A DNA stretch of 10,000 bases, taken from the NCBI RefSeq assembly GCF_020217025.1, contig NZ_JAIWOF010000027.1, positions 1 through 10,000 of the forward strand, written 5' to 3'. This document shows positions 1 to 8,204 of the stretch, piece by piece. The notes under the pieces are model-generated. The model made no database searches and had not been told where the DNA came from. It saw only the letters and a program-made list of their open reading frames with translations. The number at the start of each line of letters is the position of its first letter. The first letter of the stretch is position 1. The position numbers and the translations under genes were made by a program. The DNA comes from Flavobacterium sp. GTDB lineage: Bacteria > Bacteroidota > Bacteroidia > Flavobacteriales > Flavobacteriaceae.

Positions 1-1533
1 TGCTTCTGCTTCTAAGAATTCTGGAGAATCTGTTGAGATTTTTCCAGTTCTAATTTCGTCAGCTAAATAGTTAGAAATTGTATATGGTAATACGAAATAT
101 CCATCTGCTAAACCTTGCATTAAAGCCGAAGCTCCTAAACGGTTAGCTCCGTGGTCAGAGAAATTAGCCTCACCAGCTACGAAACAACCAGGAATAGTTG
201 ATTGTAAGTTATAATCAACCCAAACACCACCCATAGTATAGTGAACTGCTGGATAAATTTTCATTGGTGTTTCATAAGGATTTTCATCCGTGATTTTTTG
301 ATACATCGTAAACAAGTTACCATATTTCTCTTCTAACCACTGTTTTCCTAAAGCTGTAATTTCTTCTGGAGTTGGATTATGATTTCCTTTCGCGTAAGCA
401 GCTTGTTTACCTTTTGTTTGAATCTCAGTAGAGAAATCTAAGTAAACTCCTTCGTTAGTATCGTTAGCTTCGATTCCGTAACCAGCATCACAACGCTCTT
501 TAGCAGCTCTTGAAGCTACGTCACGAGGTACTAAGTTACCAAACGCAGGATATCTTCTTTCTAAGTAGTAATCTCTATCTTCTTCCGCAATTTGAGTTGG
601 TTTTAATTTACCTGCTCTAATTGCTTCAGCATCTTCTTTTTTCTTAGGAACCCAAATACGTCCTGAATTACGTAACGATTCAGACATCAACGTTAATTTT
701 GACTGATTCGTTCCGTGAACTGGAATACAAGTTGGGTGAATTTGCACATAACATGGATTTGCAAATAAAGCTCCTTGCTTGTGGATTTTCCAAGAAGCTG
801 TTACGTTACTTCCCATTGCATTTGTAGAAAGGAAATATACGTTTCCGTAACCTCCAGAAGCGATAACAACTGCGTGAGCTGAATGTCTTTCAATTTCTCC
901 TGTAATTAAGTTACGAGCAATAATTCCACGAGCCTTTCCATCAACTTTAACTAAATCTAACATTTCGTGACGGTTGTACATTTTCACACGACCTAACCCG
1001 ACTTGTCTTGATAAAGCAGAATATGCTCCTAATAATAATTGTTGACCAGTTTGTCCAGCAGCGTAGAAAGTACGTTGTACTTGCGTTCCACCAAACGAAC
1101 GGTTATCTAACATTCCACCATATTCGCGAGCAAAAGGAACACCTTGTGCAACACATTGGTCGATAATGTTACCTGAAACTTCAGCTAAACGGTGAACGTT
1201 TGCTTCACGCGCACGGTAGTCACCACCTTTAATAGTATCATAGAAAAGACGGTAAACGCTATCACCATCATTTTGATAATTTTTTGCTGCATTGATACCT
1301 CCTTGAGCAGCAATTGAGTGTGCGCGACGAGGAGAATCTTGAAAACAGAATGCTTTTACATTATATCCCATTTCTCCAAGAGAAGCGGCAGCAGAAGCAC
1401 CTGCTAAACCAGTTCCAACCACAATAATATCAATTTTTGGTCTATTATTTGGAGCAACTAATTTCAAGTGATTTTTATGATCGGTCCATTTATCTTTTAA
1501 TGGACCCGCTGGTATTTTAGAATCTAACTTCAT
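1..1533 (-). CDS. sdhA: Succinate dehydrogenase/fumarate reductase flavoprotein subunit, C-terminus off the left edge
   Basis: FAD-bearing catalytic subunit of complex II, which oxidises succinate to fumarate on the cytoplasmic face of the inner membrane and passes electrons to SdhB. The 511 codons present begin at the ATG at 1533-1531 and stay open to the window edge; family members in this phylum are about 660-670 residues, so roughly the last quarter is missing. Visible hallmarks: dinucleotide-binding loop GTGLAG at residues 40-45; AHSIAAQGG around 71-79, where His72 matches the histidine that binds FAD covalently; IHPT with His266; RDVASR with Arg337, matching the catalytic arginine; and VHYTMGGV with His431, matching the substrate-binding histidine. 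The start lies 18 bp after the sdhC stop, so the two are co-transcribed. No Shine-Dalgarno is seen, which is normal here. Family assignment is very secure; the dehydrogenase direction is inferred from the fused SdhC next door and an aerobic-type lineage. Confidence 0.97.
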   Translation of the reverse strand, partial: MKLDSKIPAGPLKDKWTDHKNHLKLVAPNNRPKIDIIVVGTGLAGASAAASLGEMGYNVKAFCFQDSPRRAHSIAAQGGINAAKNYQNDGDSVYRLFYDTIKGGDYRAREANVHRLAEVSGNIIDQCVAQGVPFAREYGGMLDNRSFGGTQVQRTFYAAGQTGQQLLLGAYSALSRQVGLGRVKMYNRHEMLDLVKVDGKARGIIARNLITGEIERHSAHAVVIASGGYGNVYFLSTNAMGSNVTASWKIHKQGALFANPCYVQIHPTCIPVHGTNQSKLTLMSESLRNSGRIWVPKKKEDAEAIRAGKLKPTQIAEEDRDYYLERRYPAFGNLVPRDVASRAAKERCDAGYGIEANDTNEGVYLDFSTEIQTKGKQAAYAKGNHNPTPEEITALGKQWLEEKYGNLFTMYQKITDENPYETPMKIYPAVHYTMGGVWVDYNLQSTIPGCFVAGEANFSDHGANRLGASALMQGLADGYFVLPYTISNYLADEIRTGKISTDSPEFLEAEA

Positions 1534-1551
1534 AATATATACTGATGTTGA

Positions 1552-2415
1552 TTATTTTTTAAAGTGTAAAATAACTGGAATAATCGCAAATAATAATGGA
1601 ACTATAATTGCAAATGCCTTTCCAAAAAACTTGATAACAGGTGTCAACTTTGAACTGTTTACACCAATCGATTGAAAGGCACTTTGAAAACCATGCCATA
1701 AGTGAAATGCTAAAGCTATCATAGCTAAAACATACCCAATTGTAAAAAACAAACCGTATTTAGCATCTTTAAAAAAGTCTAAAGTTAACTTGTGTAAATC
1801 TTTATACAAGTCACCCATTTTTACATTTACTTGCGGATTGTAAAGTTCTGTTCCGTTTTTAATTACCAACTGTTTTTGTGGTAAACCTGCCTGAATAACT
1901 TCACCTTCTTTACCTACCTGATCTACAGGATAATATTGACCTGTCGATCTTCCCACATAAAAATCCTGAGGCATTCCTGGCTGAATTTCAATAGTTTTAA
2001 CCATTAATGGCATGTTTTTATCAAAATGCATTTTTGCCCAAAAATTCACCATGTGAGTAGCAATGAAAACCAAAATAACGGTTCCTAAAACAGCCATATT
2101 TCTTGAAGCAAAACTACTTGAAGAACCATCTGTTTTAGCATAACCAATTGGCCTTGCTTTTTTGTTTTGGATTGTCAACATAATTCCATCAATAGCATGA
2201 AATATAATTGAAATGTAAGTAAGGTATGAAAGTAACTTAACCGCTGGATTGGTGGTCATGAATAAAGCATATTCATTGAATTGCAAGCTGGTTCCAAAAA
2301 TCAATTGAAGATTTCCTGCCAAATGTCCCGCCAAAAACAAGCATAAGAATAAACCTGTAAGAGCCATCCAGTATTTTTTTACAATAGATGACTTTAATAG
2401 TGCTGATTTTGCCAT
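1552..2415 (-). CDS. sdhC: Succinate dehydrogenase cytochrome b subunit (b558 family, fused single-chain anchor)
   Basis: Membrane anchor of complex II that carries two haem b and exchanges electrons with menaquinone; a single chain replaces SdhC plus SdhD, as in Wolinella and Bacillus type enzymes. It has 287 residues with five predicted membrane helices at about 14-40, 60-82, 106-127, 217-243 and 261-284. Candidate axial haem ligands are His31 (AGHLAGN), His73 (IFHAIDG), His121 (ATHMVNF) and His238 (AFHLWHG, with His241 nearby). The loop between helices 3 and 4 (about 130-215) is much longer than I expect for this family, whose members are usually around 200-240 residues; see findings. It is the first gene of the sdh operon, 18 bp before sdhA, with a good promoter upstream. 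The start is supported by the typical N-terminus (short basic segment, then helix 1). Confidence 0.94.
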   Translation of the reverse strand: MAKSALLKSSIVKKYWMALTGLFLCLFLAGHLAGNLQLIFGTSLQFNEYALFMTTNPAVKLLSYLTYISIIFHAIDGIMLTIQNKKARPIGYAKTDGSSSSFASRNMAVLGTVILVFIATHMVNFWAKMHFDKNMPLMVKTIEIQPGMPQDFYVGRSTGQYYPVDQVGKEGEVIQAGLPQKQLVIKNGTELYNPQVNVKMGDLYKDLHKLTLDFFKDAKYGLFFTIGYVLAMIALAFHLWHGFQSAFQSIGVNSSKLTPVIKFFGKAFAIIVPLLFAIIPVILHFKK

Positions 2416-2454
2416 AATTTTTATTTGATTGTACTAGTTTAATAAAAAATCAAA

Positions 2455-2485
2455 CAAAAATACAGCTATTTCAATTTAACTACAA
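2455..2485 (-). promoter_or_regulatory. Promoter of the sdhCA operon
   Basis: On the minus strand, TTG (2485-2483) is followed after 20 bp by TATTTTTG (2462-2455), an exact fit to the Bacteroidota vegetative pattern TTG/TTTG - about 19-21 bp - TAnnTTTG. Transcription would start near 2450, giving a leader of about 35 nt before sdhC. This is inferred from pattern and spacing only. Confidence 0.62.
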
Positions 2486-2594
2486 CCTTTTCAAGCTAAT
2501 TTATAATGATTTTAAAATGAGTTTAACTATTGTTGAATACCAAGGGATTAAAGCGTATAAATCATACAAATGTATAGCATATTAGCAAATATAC

Positions 2595-3467
2595 TTATTT
2601 CACATACAAAGGTATCAATCCTCTTAACCCCATATCAACAACATTTTCTCCTATTGAAGGCTCATATTTACCATCAGCCGTTACTTCTTGCCATTCAAAA
2701 CTATTGTTTGTGGATAGAGATAGCGTTATTACAACATCGCGAGTTTCACTACCATTGATAATTAAGTTTTGAGCAAATTTTCCTGTTACTACACACGAAC
2801 CTGCAGGTATTGGCGAAGTAGAAGCAATAGGGTTTGGAACTGTGGTTGCTCCAGCTGGAGCTTGACCAGAAGTAGCATAAGGAACATCATTTAAAGCAAA
2901 AGCCCAATATCCCTGCAAACGATTTCCATTTACTGGAAACGAATTATTACCTAATGTATGTGTGGTAATATAATTGTTAAAACCCACAAAGCTTGCTAAT
3001 TTTCCTTGATAATCCGCGCCATTGTTTCGAATTGAAATATTGTATTCTTGATAGGCCAATGAAACGCGAACATATTCATAGCTACCTTGTGGCACTTGAC
3101 TTAATGGAATTTTTAAAAAACCCTCCTCTTCTCTAACAATAACCGCTTTACTAAAATCAATCGCAACCGAACCTCCTTGAGTAGTTTCATCGGCATGATA
3201 CAAAACAGCTCCTTCTGTTAATTGAGTATAAGCTGTTGGAGCCAACTCAAAATAATGCGCACTTATTTTACTAAAATCAGGAGATTGGGCCGCGTGACCA
3301 GAAGGAATGACTGCTGGTTGTCCCAAATTATTCAAACGCACTTGATTAGGATCAAACTGAAATTTAACAATTAAATACGGCTCGTTTACCGTGTCATCTT
3401 CATCCTCACAAGAGAAAAAAGAAAAAACGGAAACTAAAATTAAAAAAAAGCCAACAATTCTTTTCAT
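2595..3467 (-). CDS. Predicted surface-exposed lipoprotein, function unknown
   Basis: I do not recognise a functional family. The 290-residue product starts with a lipoprotein signal peptide: basic MKR, a hydrophobic run at 4-18 and lipobox FFSC with Cys20 as the lipidated residue. The cysteine is followed at once by acidic EDEDD (21-25), which resembles the acidic export signal that sends lipoproteins to the cell surface in Flavobacterium and Capnocytophaga. The rest looks like an all-beta protein: alternating hydrophobic strands, many Gly/Asn/Ser turns, and a Pro/Ala/Thr-rich segment at about 202-224 that may be a linker or loop. One further cysteine lies near residue 225. It sits 82 bp downstream of the Asp-box protein gene on the same strand with no terminator visible between them, so co-transcription is plausible. 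A loose TATAATTTG (3498-3490) could give it its own promoter, but no -33 box is seen. Confidence 0.85.
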   Translation of the reverse strand: MKRIVGFFLILVSVFSFFSCEDEDDTVNEPYLIVKFQFDPNQVRLNNLGQPAVIPSGHAAQSPDFSKISAHYFELAPTAYTQLTEGAVLYHADETTQGGSVAIDFSKAVIVREEEGFLKIPLSQVPQGSYEYVRVSLAYQEYNISIRNNGADYQGKLASFVGFNNYITTHTLGNNSFPVNGNRLQGYWAFALNDVPYATSGQAPAGATTVPNPIASTSPIPAGSCVVTGKFAQNLIINGSETRDVVITLSLSTNNSFEWQEVTADGKYEPSIGENVVDMGLRGLIPLYVK

Positions 3468-3549
3468 AATTTAATGACGTTTGAGATAGCAAATTATATC
3501 TGCTTTTAGTTTAACGTAAAAAAGAGGGTAAATAGTATGCCTTTCTTAA

Positions 3550-6327
3550 CTATTTTTTAGGATTTAAGATTTCAAACGTTTTACTCTCTGAAGATTTATC
3601 TTTTGAAATTGTAACTTTAAATTTCCCAACAGGCAAATAAAACTTCTTGTTTTCAGCTGTTTTGATTTTGATGTTTTTATCTTTTTTATTCCACTTTTCA
3701 GCCACTTCTTTTGAAATCGAATAATCAAAATTAAACGAATTAAATCCTTTTTTAGCTTCAACTTTTTGAGTGTGAACCACTATTCCAGTTTCATTCGCAA
3801 TCGAAACATTCACAATTCCATCTGCATTAGTATAAAACCAAATTGTTTGCGAAGGTTCGCTCGGTTTTCCCCAAGCGTAATTTTGAGTTCCCCAACGATC
3901 TGATTTTATTCTATCGTTTACTTTAAATAAATGCAGGTTTTTAGCCAAAACGTCCTTAGTTAATTCCTGAATCTTAGAAATATCCATTTTATAAATCGAA
4001 CGACCATGAGTTCCAACGATTAATTCTTTTGCTTTCGTTTGAATTACCACATCATGAACCGCTACATTAGGCATTCCGTTTGAGAAATCTTGCCAAGAAG
4101 CACCTTTGTCTAACGAAATAAATAAACCATTATCCGTTCCAACGTATAAAATATTCTCGTTTGCCGAATCTTCAACAATTACGTTAACTGCTTGTGTTAA
4201 TCCATTCGAAATCGAAGTCCAAGTAGTTCCAAAATCATCCGAAACAAAAGCATAACTTTCAAAAATATCATTTCTGTATCCGTTTAAAGTTGCATAAACT
4301 CTTTCTTTTTTTTGTGACGAAGCCGCAACTCTTGAAACCCATAAATTTTGAGGCAAATTCCCCGAAATCAATTGCCAAGAAGCGCCACCATCTTTTGAAA
4401 CGTGAATTTTCCCATCGTCAGAACCTACATAAAGCAATCCAAATTGGAATTTACTTTCCGAAATAGTCGTCAACGTTCCAAAAGCTACATTTCCTTCTTT
4501 TGCACCATTGGTTAAATCACCTGAAATTCGTTCCCACGTTTCGCCTTGATTCATAGAACGGTGTAAAAACTCCGAACCCATGTACAATATATCTTGGTTG
4601 TGCGAAGACAATAAAATAGGTGTTTGCCAATTAAAACGATATGGTTTTTCTCCTTTTGGAGCTTTTGGCGTGATGTAATCAAACTTACCTTCTTTTTGAT
4701 TTATTTTATAGTAATTTCCAAATTGATAACCCGTGAAAACTACATTGGGATTACGATTATCTATTTGAATTTGCATGCCATCACCACCAATTAATTCTTG
4801 ATACGGATATTTTCCTTCTTGATGCCAAGCTACAGAGTGAGCATATTCGTTATTTCCAAACCAAACGCCATTATCTTGCATTCCGCCATAAACATTATAA
4901 TTTTCTTGATAATCCACATTTACGGCATACAATTGACCCAGCGCTTCATTGTTACATTTAATCCAATGCGCTCCATTGTCGTATGAAATATTCACACCAC
5001 CATCATTTCCGTTAATGATATGATTCGGGTTCTCAGGGTTTATCCATGTTACGTGATGATCAGCATGCACGTTTTCTTTTGAAATGGCTGTGAACGTTTT
5101 TCCTCCATCTTCCGAAAACAATAACGGAACGCCACCAATATAAAGACGATTTTGATTTTTCTCATCTACAGAAATGTTCCCAAAATAGTAGCCATACGTA
5201 TAAAACATATCATCGATATAATTCTGATTCGTTTTTTTCCAAGACTTTCCGCCATCTTCTGATTTGTAAACTTCGCAACCAATTACTTCGGTTTCAAATA
5301 ACGCTTTATTTGCATCGGATAAAACCGCTAAAACTTCCTTAGGTTCCATGTTATTATCGTCAACCCAATTTTTAATATTTTCAGCGCGATATTTATCTCT
5401 AAAGCCACTTTCTTTCAAAGCGATGTTCAGTTCTTTATTCGAAATTTCCATGAAATCCGCTCCAGGAGAAGACAACATTGTGGTTAATTTATTTTTTGAA
5501 GCTGTTTTTGGTCGTTTGTTCTGATTATCAACAACCGCATAAATTACGTTTTCATTAAACATGGCTAAACCGATTCTTCCCACACCTTCGTTCGCAGGAA
5601 ATCCGCTTTCTTTTGTACTGACTAATTTCCAAGAAGCTCCGCCATCTTCACTTTTGTAAATTCCAGATTTTTCTCCATCGCCATCAAAGTGCCACGCTTT
5701 TCTATCTTTTTGCCAAGATGCCGCAAACATGATTTTTGGATTGTTTTTAGAAACGGCTAAATCAATAATTCCAGCATCTTCGGCAACGAACAAAGTTTGT
5801 TTCCAAGATTTTCCACCATCAGTAGATTTATAAATTCCTCTTTCTTTATTGGTTGTGTATAAATGCCCGACGGCAGCCACGACAATTTCATTTAAATTAC
5901 TTGGGTTCACCCAAATTCGGCTAATGTGATGCGAATCTTTTAATCCTAAATTTTCCCAAGTTTTGCCTTTATCCGAAGATTTTAAAACGCCAACTCCAGC
6001 ATAAGTCGAACGCGAAGCATTCACTTCACCCGTTCCAACCCAAATCGTTCCCGAATTCCAATCCATCGTAACTGAACCACAATTTACCGTTTCCGCCGAA
6101 TCCATCACAGGCGAAAAAGAAGTCCCGTTGTTATTGGTATACCAAAGACCGCCTGTAGCATAAGCCACGTAAAATTCGGTTGGGTTTTTTGGATTTACAG
6201 CTAAGTCAACTACTCGACCACTCATGATGGTTGGTCCGATATTTTTAGCTTCCACTTGATTAAACAACGAATTTTGAGCGATTGCCGATTGCACAATCAA
6301 TAAAAACAGGATAGTAATTTGCTTCAT
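3550..6327 (-). CDS. Secreted Asp-box (BNR/VPS10-like) beta-propeller protein
   Basis: A 925-residue exported protein of the sortilin/VPS10-like 'glycosyl hydrolase' family common in Bacteroidota; substrate and activity are not known, and the glycosidase label rests only on the repeat. Residues 1-17 form a Sec signal peptide with likely cleavage at AIA|Q. Ten Asp-box motifs (S-x-D-x-G-x-x-W type) are visible, starting at about 117, 168, 226, 356, 405, 448, 591, 644, 696 and 738. The one at 591 has Asn for Asp and the one at 405 ends in Phe. They imply one or two multi-bladed propellers. A charged, probably helical insert lies at about 268-345, and a His/Asp-rich stretch (HADHHVTW, NDGG) at 421-444 may bind metal. 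Residues 795-925 look like a beta-sandwich end domain. I see no typical type IX secretion tail, so it may stay periplasmic. No convincing promoter is visible in the 115 bp shared with the divergent gene at 6443. Confidence 0.92.
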   Translation of the reverse strand: MKQITILFLLIVQSAIAQNSLFNQVEAKNIGPTIMSGRVVDLAVNPKNPTEFYVAYATGGLWYTNNNGTSFSPVMDSAETVNCGSVTMDWNSGTIWVGTGEVNASRSTYAGVGVLKSSDKGKTWENLGLKDSHHISRIWVNPSNLNEIVVAAVGHLYTTNKERGIYKSTDGGKSWKQTLFVAEDAGIIDLAVSKNNPKIMFAASWQKDRKAWHFDGDGEKSGIYKSEDGGASWKLVSTKESGFPANEGVGRIGLAMFNENVIYAVVDNQNKRPKTASKNKLTTMLSSPGADFMEISNKELNIALKESGFRDKYRAENIKNWVDDNNMEPKEVLAVLSDANKALFETEVIGCEVYKSEDGGKSWKKTNQNYIDDMFYTYGYYFGNISVDEKNQNRLYIGGVPLLFSEDGGKTFTAISKENVHADHHVTWINPENPNHIINGNDGGVNISYDNGAHWIKCNNEALGQLYAVNVDYQENYNVYGGMQDNGVWFGNNEYAHSVAWHQEGKYPYQELIGGDGMQIQIDNRNPNVVFTGYQFGNYYKINQKEGKFDYITPKAPKGEKPYRFNWQTPILLSSHNQDILYMGSEFLHRSMNQGETWERISGDLTNGAKEGNVAFGTLTTISESKFQFGLLYVGSDDGKIHVSKDGGASWQLISGNLPQNLWVSRVAASSQKKERVYATLNGYRNDIFESYAFVSDDFGTTWTSISNGLTQAVNVIVEDSANENILYVGTDNGLFISLDKGASWQDFSNGMPNVAVHDVVIQTKAKELIVGTHGRSIYKMDISKIQELTKDVLAKNLHLFKVNDRIKSDRWGTQNYAWGKPSEPSQTIWFYTNADGIVNVSIANETGIVVHTQKVEAKKGFNSFNFDYSISKEVAEKWNKKDKNIKIKTAENKKFYLPVGKFKVTISKDKSSESKTFEILNPKK

Positions 6328-6414
6328 CTCGAAAAAATTTGTTGAAAATTAGCCAAAACATTGCACTTCTACAAAATTTCTAAAGTATTTAACAACTTTT
6401 CATTTTTATCTTAT

Positions 6415-6422
6415 TAATTTTG
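6415..6422 (+). promoter_or_regulatory. Likely -7 element of the aminopeptidase gene
   Basis: TAATTTTG matches the Bacteroidota TAnnTTTG -7 box and would start transcription near 6428, about 15 nt before the ATG. The -33 region around 6391-6395 has no TTG, so the match is half complete. Confidence 0.42.
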
Positions 6423-6442
6423 GAGAACAAAACATTTACATC

Positions 6443-7735
6443 ATGAAATACCATCAAATAGACCGCAATTTGTACGTAAAAAACAGAGCTAAATTTACGG
6501 CTCAAATGAAACCTAATAGTGTTGCGGTATTCAATTCGAACGATATTTATCCTGTAAGTGCTGATAGCACATTGCCATTTGCACAACATAGAGATATTTT
6601 ATATTTATCGGGTGTTGACCAAGAAGAAAGTATTTTATTGCTTTTTCCAGATGCACCTTACGAACATTTGAAAGAAATTTTATTCTTAAAAGAAACGAAT
6701 GAGCACATTGCAATTTGGGAAGGTGAAAAACTAACCAAAGAAAGAGCGTTTGAAGTTTCTGGAATTAAATCGGTGATTTGGTTACAAGATTTCCACAAAA
6801 CGTTGAAAGAAATCATGGCGTATGCCGATACCATTTACATCAATACTAACGAACATTACAGAGCGGTTATTGAAACTGAAACTCGTGAAGCGCGTTTCAT
6901 CAAATGGTGGAAAGAAAATTATCCAGCACACAAAGTAGAAAAATCGAATCCTATTTTACAAAGATTGCGTTCGGTTAAGGAAAGTGAAGAATTGGATTTA
7001 ATCCAAAAAGCGTGTGATATTACCGAAAAAGGATTCAGAAGAGTTTTAAATTTCGTAAAACCAGGTGTTATGGAGTACGAAATCGAAGCCGAATTTGCTC
7101 ATGAATTTTTAAGAAATCGTTCGAAAGGTTTTGCTTATACCCCAATTATTGCTTCGGGTAACAATGCGAATGTGTTACACTATATCGAAAACAACCAACA
7201 ATGTAAAGCTGGCGATTTGATTTTATTAGACGTTGGTGCAGAATATGCGAATTATTCAAGTGATATGACTCGTATGGTTCCCGTTTCAGGTCGTTTTACG
7301 GATAGACAAAAAGCGGTTTACAATGCCGTTTTAAATGTGAAAAACGAAGCTACAAAAATGTTGGTTCCAGGAACGTTATGGAAACAATATCATGTAGAAG
7401 TAGGTAAAATTATGACTTCTGAATTATTAGGTTTAGGATTAATCGACAAAGCCGATGTACAAAACGAAAATCCAGATTGGCCAGCGTATAAAAAATATTT
7501 CATGCACGGTACTTCTCACCACATGGGATTAGACACGCACGATTATGGTTTACTACACGAACCTATGCAAGCCAACATGGTGTTCACTGTTGAGCCTGGA
7601 ATTTACATTCCAAAAGAAGGTTTTGGTATTCGTTTAGAAGACGATATGGTGATTCAAGAAAAAGGTGCAGCGTTTAATTTAATGCGTAATATTCCAATAG
7701 AAATTGAAGAAATTGAAGCAATAATGAATGCTTAA
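6443..7735 (+). CDS. pepP: Xaa-Pro aminopeptidase (aminopeptidase P, peptidase family M24B)
   Basis: Removes the N-terminal residue from peptides whose second residue is proline, using a two-metal (usually manganese) centre; no signal peptide, so cytoplasmic. The 430-residue length is typical. The N-terminal aminopeptidase-P domain covers about 1-135 and the pita-bread catalytic domain about 175-425. All five expected metal ligands are present: Asp263 (LLDVGAEY), Asp274 (SSDMTR), His359 (HGTSHHMGLD), Glu384 (VEPGIY) and Glu399 (RLEDD). The 11-residue Asp-Asp spacing equals that of E. coli PepP (260/271), and His355 and His366 match its His350 and His361. The ATG at 6443 gives the usual family N-terminus; there is no Shine-Dalgarno. 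The gene is monocistronic: divergent from the Asp-box gene and closed by the hairpin at 7761. Confidence 0.96.
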   Translation: MKYHQIDRNLYVKNRAKFTAQMKPNSVAVFNSNDIYPVSADSTLPFAQHRDILYLSGVDQEESILLLFPDAPYEHLKEILFLKETNEHIAIWEGEKLTKERAFEVSGIKSVIWLQDFHKTLKEIMAYADTIYINTNEHYRAVIETETREARFIKWWKENYPAHKVEKSNPILQRLRSVKESEELDLIQKACDITEKGFRRVLNFVKPGVMEYEIEAEFAHEFLRNRSKGFAYTPIIASGNNANVLHYIENNQQCKAGDLILLDVGAEYANYSSDMTRMVPVSGRFTDRQKAVYNAVLNVKNEATKMLVPGTLWKQYHVEVGKIMTSELLGLGLIDKADVQNENPDWPAYKKYFMHGTSHHMGLDTHDYGLLHEPMQANMVFTVEPGIYIPKEGFGIRLEDDMVIQEKGAAFNLMRNIPIEIEEIEAIMNA

Positions 7736-7760
7736 TTAGAGAAAAAATACAAGAAGAAAG

Positions 7761-7787
7761 ACGGTTTACGAAAGTAAGCCGTTTTTT
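7761..7787 (+). terminator. Intrinsic terminator between convergent genes
   Basis: ACGGTTTAC (7761-7769), loop GAAA, GTAAGCCGT (7774-7782): a 9-bp stem with one G-T wobble and a stable GAAA tetraloop, running into six T (7782-7787). It lies 25 bp after the aminopeptidase stop. On the other strand the hairpin is followed by a pyrimidine-rich TCTTTCTTCTTG, so it may also weakly end the transcript of the gene whose stop is at 7809. Confidence 0.88.
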
Positions 7788-7808
7788 ATCCTTATTTGTC
7801 AAGCTGAA

Positions 7809-8201
7809 CTAAACCGACGGAATCACTTCCACCACCATTTCATTTCCAGCTTTGTCATAATAACTACACGTCATTTTATCCATTACCACAATCCATTTTT
7901 CAACGCCCGATTTGGCGCAATCGTGTAAAAAAGTCATGTAATCGGTGTTGCCTTGTTGGTGCGATTTTAAGTCGGATTTGAATTGCTCAATGTTGCTTTC
8001 ATCAGCAATAGTTAAGGTTTCTGAAAAACCTTCTGAAGCAATTTGAAAATTATCTTTTCCAAAATAATTGGTATGATTATCAAACACAAACGTTTCGAAA
8101 GAAGTAACACCAAGCGCAATAATGTCTTGCATGTATTTTGGAAAATCGGCACCGCTTTTTACTTTGGCGTGGGCTTCGTGGATTTGTTGGATGGTGAACA
8201 T
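7809..8201 (-). CDS. DUF1398 family protein (YbcV-like, sometimes labelled 'phage envelope protein')
   Basis: A 130-residue soluble protein with no signal peptide or membrane segment. It matches what I know of the DUF1398 family: the N-terminal pattern IxxxHxxVKSGADFPxY, then GVTSFETFVxDG-like text (here GVTSFETFVFDN at 31-42), and a C-terminal WxVxMxxMTCxYYDxAGN segment at about 103-120. E. coli YbcV of the DLP12 prophage is the best-known member; no biochemical function is established, and the 'phage envelope' label is not evidence of one. The ATG at 8201 lies 3 bp after the stop of the AbiH gene, so the two must share a transcript. Its base composition (about 40 % GC in the stretches I counted) is far above that of abiH, so the two genes probably have different histories. 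Convergent with pepP across the hairpin at 7761. Confidence 0.86.
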   Translation of the reverse strand: MFTIQQIHEAHAKVKSGADFPKYMQDIIALGVTSFETFVFDNHTNYFGKDNFQIASEGFSETLTIADESNIEQFKSDLKSHQQGNTDYMTFLHDCAKSGVEKWIVVMDKMTCSYYDKAGNEMVVEVIPSV

Positions 8202-8204
8202 ATA

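Noticed and set aside
2565..2576. Dyad ATACA-AA-TGTAT with an embedded TACATTTG on the minus strand, as a second sdh promoter or a terminator of the lipoprotein gene.
   Set aside because: There is no TTG at the -33 distance; the stem is 5 AT-rich bp with a 2-base loop and no following T run, and it overlaps the AT-rich spacer by chance expectation.
3490..3498. TATAATTTG as a promoter of the lipoprotein gene.
   Set aside because: The spacing inside the -7 box is off by one and no -33 box is present; mentioned only in the gene entry.
3564..3761. Small basic overlapping reading frame on the minus strand.
   Set aside because: It lies inside the Asp-box protein gene in another frame and has the Lys/Ile/Leu bias expected from shifted AT-rich codons; no initiation signal.
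6328..6442. Regulatory hairpin or riboswitch between the divergent propeller and aminopeptidase genes.
   Set aside because: The sequence is plain AT-rich spacer; apart from the -7 box at 6415 no stem or conserved element is visible.
7809..8201. Prophage remnant, on the basis of the 'phage envelope protein' label of DUF1398.
   Set aside because: No other phage gene, integrase or attachment site is present, and the label itself is not supported by function.
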